Below, in pieces: positions 15,386-17,866 of a DNA stretch of 17,866 nt. Location: contig JANDJZ010001015.1 in NCBI GenBank assembly GCA_027943245.1, positions 1 through 17,866 on the forward strand. The letters are read 5' to 3'. The translations under genes and the position numbers were made by a program. The stretch is from Acanthamoeba sp. SK_2022b (taxonomy: Eukaryota; Discosea; Longamoebia; Acanthamoebidae). How positions within the stretch are numbered: position 1 is the first letter of the stretch; every line of letters starts with the position of its first letter. The notes under the pieces are model-generated. The model did not search any database. It saw only the letters and a program-made list of their open reading frames with translations, and had not been told where the DNA came from.

Positions 15386-15400
15386 TTAATGATTCATTAA
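15386..15400. promoter_or_regulatory. Candidate LysR operator (15-bp perfect palindrome)
   Basis: TTAATGA-T-TCATTAA is a perfect dyad around one base and contains the T-N11-A core of LysR-type boxes (T15387, A15399). It lies in the AT-rich, 102-bp gap between the divergent LysR and serine hydrolase genes, 18 nt from the regulator start. AT-rich palindromes can arise by chance in such a gap, but the position is right. Confidence 0.5.
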
Positions 15401-15470
15401 ATTATGCCTTATTTTAATTTATGACGAACCTTTTAGACTGATTTTACTTTCCATTCGCGAGATGAAAATC

Positions 15471-16625
15471 ATGTCGGCAGAACAACGGGCGTTAACAGAA
15501 CGGATCGCGGCGATCGATCAACAGGCGATGGCCGAAGGGCGCATCGTGGGTAGCGTGGTGCTGGTGGCGCGGCAGGGCGAGATTTGTTACGCCGGGGCGG
15601 CCGGCTATGCCGATCGCGAAGCGCGGCGGCCGATGCGGCGAGAAACGCAGTTCCGGCTGTCGTCGGTCTCCAAACCCTATACCACGCTGGCGGCGCTGCG
15701 CCTGATCGAACAGGGCAAGCTGAGCCTGGACGACGCGGTCAGCGAGTGGCTGCCGTGGTTTACTCCGGCGCTCGCCGACGGCCGGCGCCCGACGATCAAG
15801 ATTCGTCATTTGCTGAGCCATACCGCGGGGCTGGACTACCGGCTGAACCAACCACCGGCGGGCGTTTATCATCAGTTGGGGATCCAGGACGGCGTGGAGC
15901 TGTCGACGCTGACGCTGGAGCAAAACCTGCGGCTGCTGGCGCAGGCGCCGTTGCTGTCGGCGCCGGGGGAGCATTTCAACTATTCGCTGGCGATCGACGT
16001 GCTTGGTGCGGTGCTGGAACGGGTGACGGGCATGCCGCTGCCGCAGCTGTTTGTCGAATGGGTGGCGCAGCCGCTGGGGCTAGGCAATACCGCGTTCCAT
16101 GCGACGGACGCCGCGAACCTGGCGACGCCGTATTACAACACCCCGCAAGGGCCGCAGCGCATGCATGAAGGCCTGCGGGTGGCACTGCCGGAGGAGATGG
16201 CGGGGGGCGAGGTGCTGTTTTCACCCGCGCGGGTGCTCAACGCCGGGGCCTATCCTTCCGGCGGCGCAGGCATGGTCGGCGATGCCGACGACGTGCTGAA
16301 GCTGGTGGAGGCATTACGCAGCGGCGGGCAGGGCATTTTGCAGCCGGACACGGTGGCGTTGCTGCGCAGCCCGCACGTGGGCGCGCAGGCGCAAACGCAA
16401 GGGCCGGGCTGGGGATTCGGTTTTGGCGGGGCGCTGCTGGTGGACGCAGAAGCGGCGCAGACGCCGCAGCATGCCGGCACGCTGACCTGGGGCGGGGTTT
16501 ACGGCCACAGCTGGTTCTTTGATCCACAGGCGCAGCTGAGCGTGGTGATACTGACCAACACCGCGTTTGAGGGCATGTGCGGCCGCTATCCGCAGCAGAT
16601 CCGCGATGCGGTTTACGCGACGTAA
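15471..16625 (+). CDS. Serine hydrolase of the beta-lactamase/esterase (class C-like) family
   Basis: A 384-residue protein with the class C beta-lactamase/penicillin-binding fold, related to EstB-type esterases. It has the S65-V-S-K68 nucleophile motif (FRLSSVSKPYTTL) and HLLSHTAGLDY downstream. The second motif is Y171-S-L rather than Y-x-N, and the third is around YGHSWFF rather than K-T-G. These changes suggest an esterase or peptidase rather than a true beta-lactamase. No signal peptide is seen, so it is probably cytoplasmic. ATG 15471 is chosen because GAGATGA lies upstream at suitable spacing; ATG 15462 has none. It is divergent from a LysR-type regulator that probably controls it. Substrate unknown. 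Confidence 0.82.
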   Translation: MSAEQRALTERIAAIDQQAMAEGRIVGSVVLVARQGEICYAGAAGYADREARRPMRRETQFRLSSVSKPYTTLAALRLIEQGKLSLDDAVSEWLPWFTPALADGRRPTIKIRHLLSHTAGLDYRLNQPPAGVYHQLGIQDGVELSTLTLEQNLRLLAQAPLLSAPGEHFNYSLAIDVLGAVLERVTGMPLPQLFVEWVAQPLGLGNTAFHATDAANLATPYYNTPQGPQRMHEGLRVALPEEMAGGEVLFSPARVLNAGAYPSGGAGMVGDADDVLKLVEALRSGGQGILQPDTVALLRSPHVGAQAQTQGPGWGFGFGGALLVDAEAAQTPQHAGTLTWGGVYGHSWFFDPQAQLSVVILTNTAFEGMCGRYPQQIRDAVYAT

Positions 16626-16630
16626 ATAAA

Positions 16631-16651
16631 AAGGGCCCCATTGGGGCCCTT
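16631..16651 (-). terminator. Strong terminator of the minus-strand ydgA-like gene
   Basis: AAGGGCCCC (16631-16639) and GGGGCCCTT (16643-16651) make a perfect 9-bp stem with a 3-nt loop. On the minus strand it is followed by TTTATTTA, continuing the T-rich tail. It lies 18 nt beyond the ydgA-like stop and 5 nt past the convergent hydrolase stop, so it may end transcripts from both sides. Confidence 0.85.
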
Positions 16652-16669
16652 GATCAGGCTTTCAAACGC

Positions 16670-16876
16670 TTACTGCGCCGGTGCCGGAGCAGGTTGTGCA
16701 TCCTGCGCCGGTTCGCCGTCTTCCGCCGGGGCGCCCAGCAGGCCGAACTGGCCGATGAACTCCTGCAGCGACATTTTGTTGCCGTTCAGGTCAACCTGAT
16801 TGTCGGCATAGTGGAACGTGCTCGCGATCACGCCGTCTTTCTGGGTGGTCAGCTTGAACATCTGGCCCCATTGCAC
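16670..16876 (-). pseudogene. ydgA: YdgA-like (DUF945) protein, C-terminal fragment truncated at a foreign-DNA junction
   Basis: Only the last 68 codons or so of this gene are present. The visible protein (QWGQMFKLTTQKDG, then HYADNQVDLNGNKM, then an Ala/Pro-rich tail) resembles the C-terminal end of DUF945 proteins such as E. coli YdgA. In E. coli ydgA lies a short distance beyond malI, which supports the call. It reads from the right and stops at 16670-16672, just before a strong terminator. Upstream of about 16876 the reading frame stays open to 16972 by chance, but the sequence there belongs to a eukaryotic TOR exon read on the other strand. The GTG at 16876 is a chance start; the true 5' part is missing, and the truncation is most likely artefactual. 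Confidence 0.6.
16870..16876. other. Junction between bacterial chromosome and eukaryotic genomic DNA
   Basis: Up to about 16870-16873 the minus strand encodes a ydgA-like protein. From 16873 the plus strand encodes ARREAAMRALGQLASATG, a TOR HEAT segment matching the conserved LGQLVASTG region of animal mTOR. Both reading frames are cut mid-gene within a few bases, with no insertion sequence, repeat or attachment site at the break. This is what an assembly, library or contamination chimera looks like. Confidence 0.85.
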
Positions 16877-17866
16877 GCAGGGAGGCCGCCATGCGCGCCT
16901 TGGGACAACTCGCCAGCGCCACGGGTACCCCTCCTCGCATGGCTGTGTGGGGGAGGCGAGTCTATCATGTTACAACGACGACTTGAGTTACGTTGTCTGA
17001 TTGGCTTGCCTTGGGGCGGGGGGGGGCAGGCTACGTGATCGAACCCTACCATCGCTACCCCGATCTGCTGGACCTGATTTTGAACGAGGTCAAGTCACAG
17101 CAGCAGCACTCCATGCGGATGGAGGTGATCAAGGTGCTGGGCATTCTGGGCGCGCTCGATCCCTACACCCACAAACTGGAGCAGATCAGGATGCAAAAGG
17201 TATGCATTCTTGGTCACCCCCGGGCAGTCAGCGAGGTCGGCGACGCCGCTCAACTCGCCCCCTCCCTTGTATCTATGACACAGAGGCAGGAATCGGGCGC
17301 CAAGCAGACGTTGGTCAGCTCGGCGTACGACGGCACGGTGGCCCCCCATTCCGAGTCCTTGGCGCCGCAAGCCCACCAGCTCGTGAAAAAGGTAAGAGTG
17401 TTTGGGCTCGACCCTCAGTTGATCTGTCAAAGCTTGTTCTCGGAAAATAGACACACGGAGGTGGCGCTCACACGTGTGCGCGTGACAGCTGCGAGCCACC
17501 ACGGCCAAGAATCAGTTCTACGCCAAGACCACGCAATCGCCCGTGACAACCGACAAGTTCGTCCACAACCAGGACAACGGCGACTGGGACCACTTCTACC
17601 TGGGCACGGCGGTCAATTCGCTCCTGGCCATCCTCAAGTCCCCGCAGCACTCGGAGCACGACATGGTGGCCAACACCCTGGTGAAGGAGCTGCACGAGGT
17701 CGAGGGCGCGCGCCTCCTGCCCTATCTCCCCGAGATACTGCCGCCCTTCCTCCAGCTCCTCCACGCGCGCACGGTGTCGGTGCGAGCGCGCGTCACCAAC
17801 AACACGACCGAGGCCAAAACGGTACGCCGAGCCGCCTTGACTCCCGTTGGCCGCTTGATGAACCCG
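16873..17866 (+). CDS. Eukaryotic TOR (target of rapamycin) kinase, partial, four exons of the HEAT region
   Basis: Exons are inferred at about 16873-16924, 17030-17199, 17284-17391 and 17489 to at least about 17780. Joined, they keep one frame: LGQLASATG continues across the first splice (phase 1) into GYVIEPYHRYPDLLDLIL and then KVLGILGALDPYTHKLE, closely matching the conserved ASTGYVVEPYRKYP and LGLLGALDPYKHK segments of mTOR. A low-complexity linker follows, then WDHFYLGTAVNSLLAIL and LPYLPEILPPFLQLL, matching the next TOR HEAT helices. TOR is a cytoplasmic growth-controlling Ser/Thr kinase; this fragment is scaffold, not the catalytic end. No bacterial gene has this sequence or its introns. 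The donor is a GC-rich protist; an amoeba is possible but unproven. Exon 3's start could be 17284 or 17290, and exon 4's end is unclear. Confidence 0.82.
16925..17029 (+). other. Spliceosomal intron 1 of the TOR fragment (105 bp)
   Basis: The donor GTACCC follows codon base 1 (ACG G), and the acceptor is a nine-G run ending in GGCAG at 17029. Removing it joins G to GC, giving glycine, and restores the TOR sequence ATGYVIEP exactly. The acceptor lacks a pyrimidine tract. Confidence 0.8.
17200..17283 (+). other. Spliceosomal intron 2 of the TOR fragment (about 84 bp)
   Basis: The donor GTATGC follows a complete AAG codon. The best acceptor is after a pyrimidine-rich CTCCCTTG stretch ending TGACACAG at 17283; the AG six bases later (17289) is also in phase. 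Stop codons in frame inside support removal. Confidence 0.65.
17392..17488 (+). other. Spliceosomal intron 3 of the TOR fragment (about 97 bp)
   Basis: The donor GTAAGAG follows an AAG codon (17389-17391). The acceptor GTGACAG ends at 17488. Removal keeps phase 0 into the exon that encodes NQFYAKTTQSP and the conserved FYLGTAVNSLLAIL helix. Confidence 0.7.

Noticed and set aside
16653..16665. ATCAGGCTTTCAA shared with positions 6317-6329, as a dispersed repeat
   Set aside because: Only 13 bases long, and one copy lies inside the end of the DeoR-family coding sequence; no flanking similarity, so coincidence.
16877..17052. Continuation of the ydgA-like frame upstream to 16972 on the minus strand as real coding sequence
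   Set aside because: The translation there is Arg/Pro/Trp-rich and unlike DUF945, and the opposite strand encodes conserved TOR sequence.
17001..17450. 149-codon plus-strand open frame as a bacterial gene
   Set aside because: It runs out of frame through TOR exons 2 and 3 and across introns 2 and 3. Its translation is low-complexity, while the spliced alternative frame matches TOR.
16873..17866. Lateral transfer of a eukaryotic TOR gene into Serratia, or of Serratia genes into a protist
   Set aside because: The break cuts both genes mid-codon region, introns are still present, and no mobile element, repeat or selection rationale is seen. A technical chimera explains everything more simply.
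1..17866. CRISPR arrays, tRNA/rRNA genes, insertion sequences, prophage or toxin-antitoxin genes
   Set aside because: No regularly spaced repeats, no RNA-gene signatures, no transposase or integrase sequence and no terminal inverted repeats were found on reading both strands.

Overview
The window is two pieces of DNA from different organisms joined end to end. Positions 1 to about 16,872 are a continuous stretch of enterobacterial chromosome, almost certainly Serratia marcescens or a very close relative. It has GC-rich codons, E. coli-like gene order (rsx, ydgK, ydgJ, add, malY, malX, malI, ydgA), and an ampR-ampC pair whose AmpC has the character of the S. marcescens SRT/SST chromosomal enzymes. 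Positions from about 16,873 to 17,866 are eukaryotic. They encode exons of a TOR (target of rapamycin) kinase interrupted by three short spliceosomal-type introns. The donor looks like a GC-rich, intron-rich protist; an amoeba such as Acanthamoeba is a candidate, but this is inference. The junction cuts through codons of both a bacterial gene (ydgA-like) and a TOR exon, so an assembly or cloning chimera, or bacterial contamination of a protist genome project, is far more likely than gene transfer.

Layout of the bacterial part. At the left edge is the start of the rsx (rnf-like) electron-transport operon on the minus strand: rsxA, rsxB and rsxC in transcription order, with overlapping genes and rsxC running off the window. 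Upstream of it is the membrane protein gene ydgK. ydgJ (oxidoreductase) and a YfeH-like transporter follow on the plus strand. Then come a P-loop ATPase, adenosine deaminase (add) and a DeoR-family regulator on the minus strand. Divergent from the regulator is a translationally coupled pair encoding a Nudix hydrolase and a DUF4406 protein. Next is the malXY operon (minus) with its divergent repressor malI (plus), then two look-alike cassettes in which a minus-strand LysR-type regulator faces a plus-strand serine hydrolase of the beta-lactamase fold: ampR/ampC, and an uncharacterised LysR/esterase-like pair. The last bacterial item is the 3' end of a ydgA-like gene with its terminator.

How the genes work together. 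MalI has two near-identical TAAAACGTTTTA palindromes in the malX-malI gap, with a CRP-like site between them. add has a CRP-like site at about -60.5 from a TATACT -10 box, suggesting class I CRP activation. The DeoR gene and the Nudix operon are read from overlapping divergent promoters that contain phased CACGAA/T repeats, a likely operator. ampC has the LysR-type AmpR region, a TTGTCA/GATATT promoter, and a roughly 123-nt leader that starts with a perfect 7-bp hairpin.

No RNA genes, CRISPR arrays, insertion sequences or phage genes were seen. No bacterial intergenic gap exceeds about 235 bp. The most notable result is the bacterium/eukaryote junction. The most open biological question is the DeoR-Nudix-DUF4406 module beside add and the ATPase.
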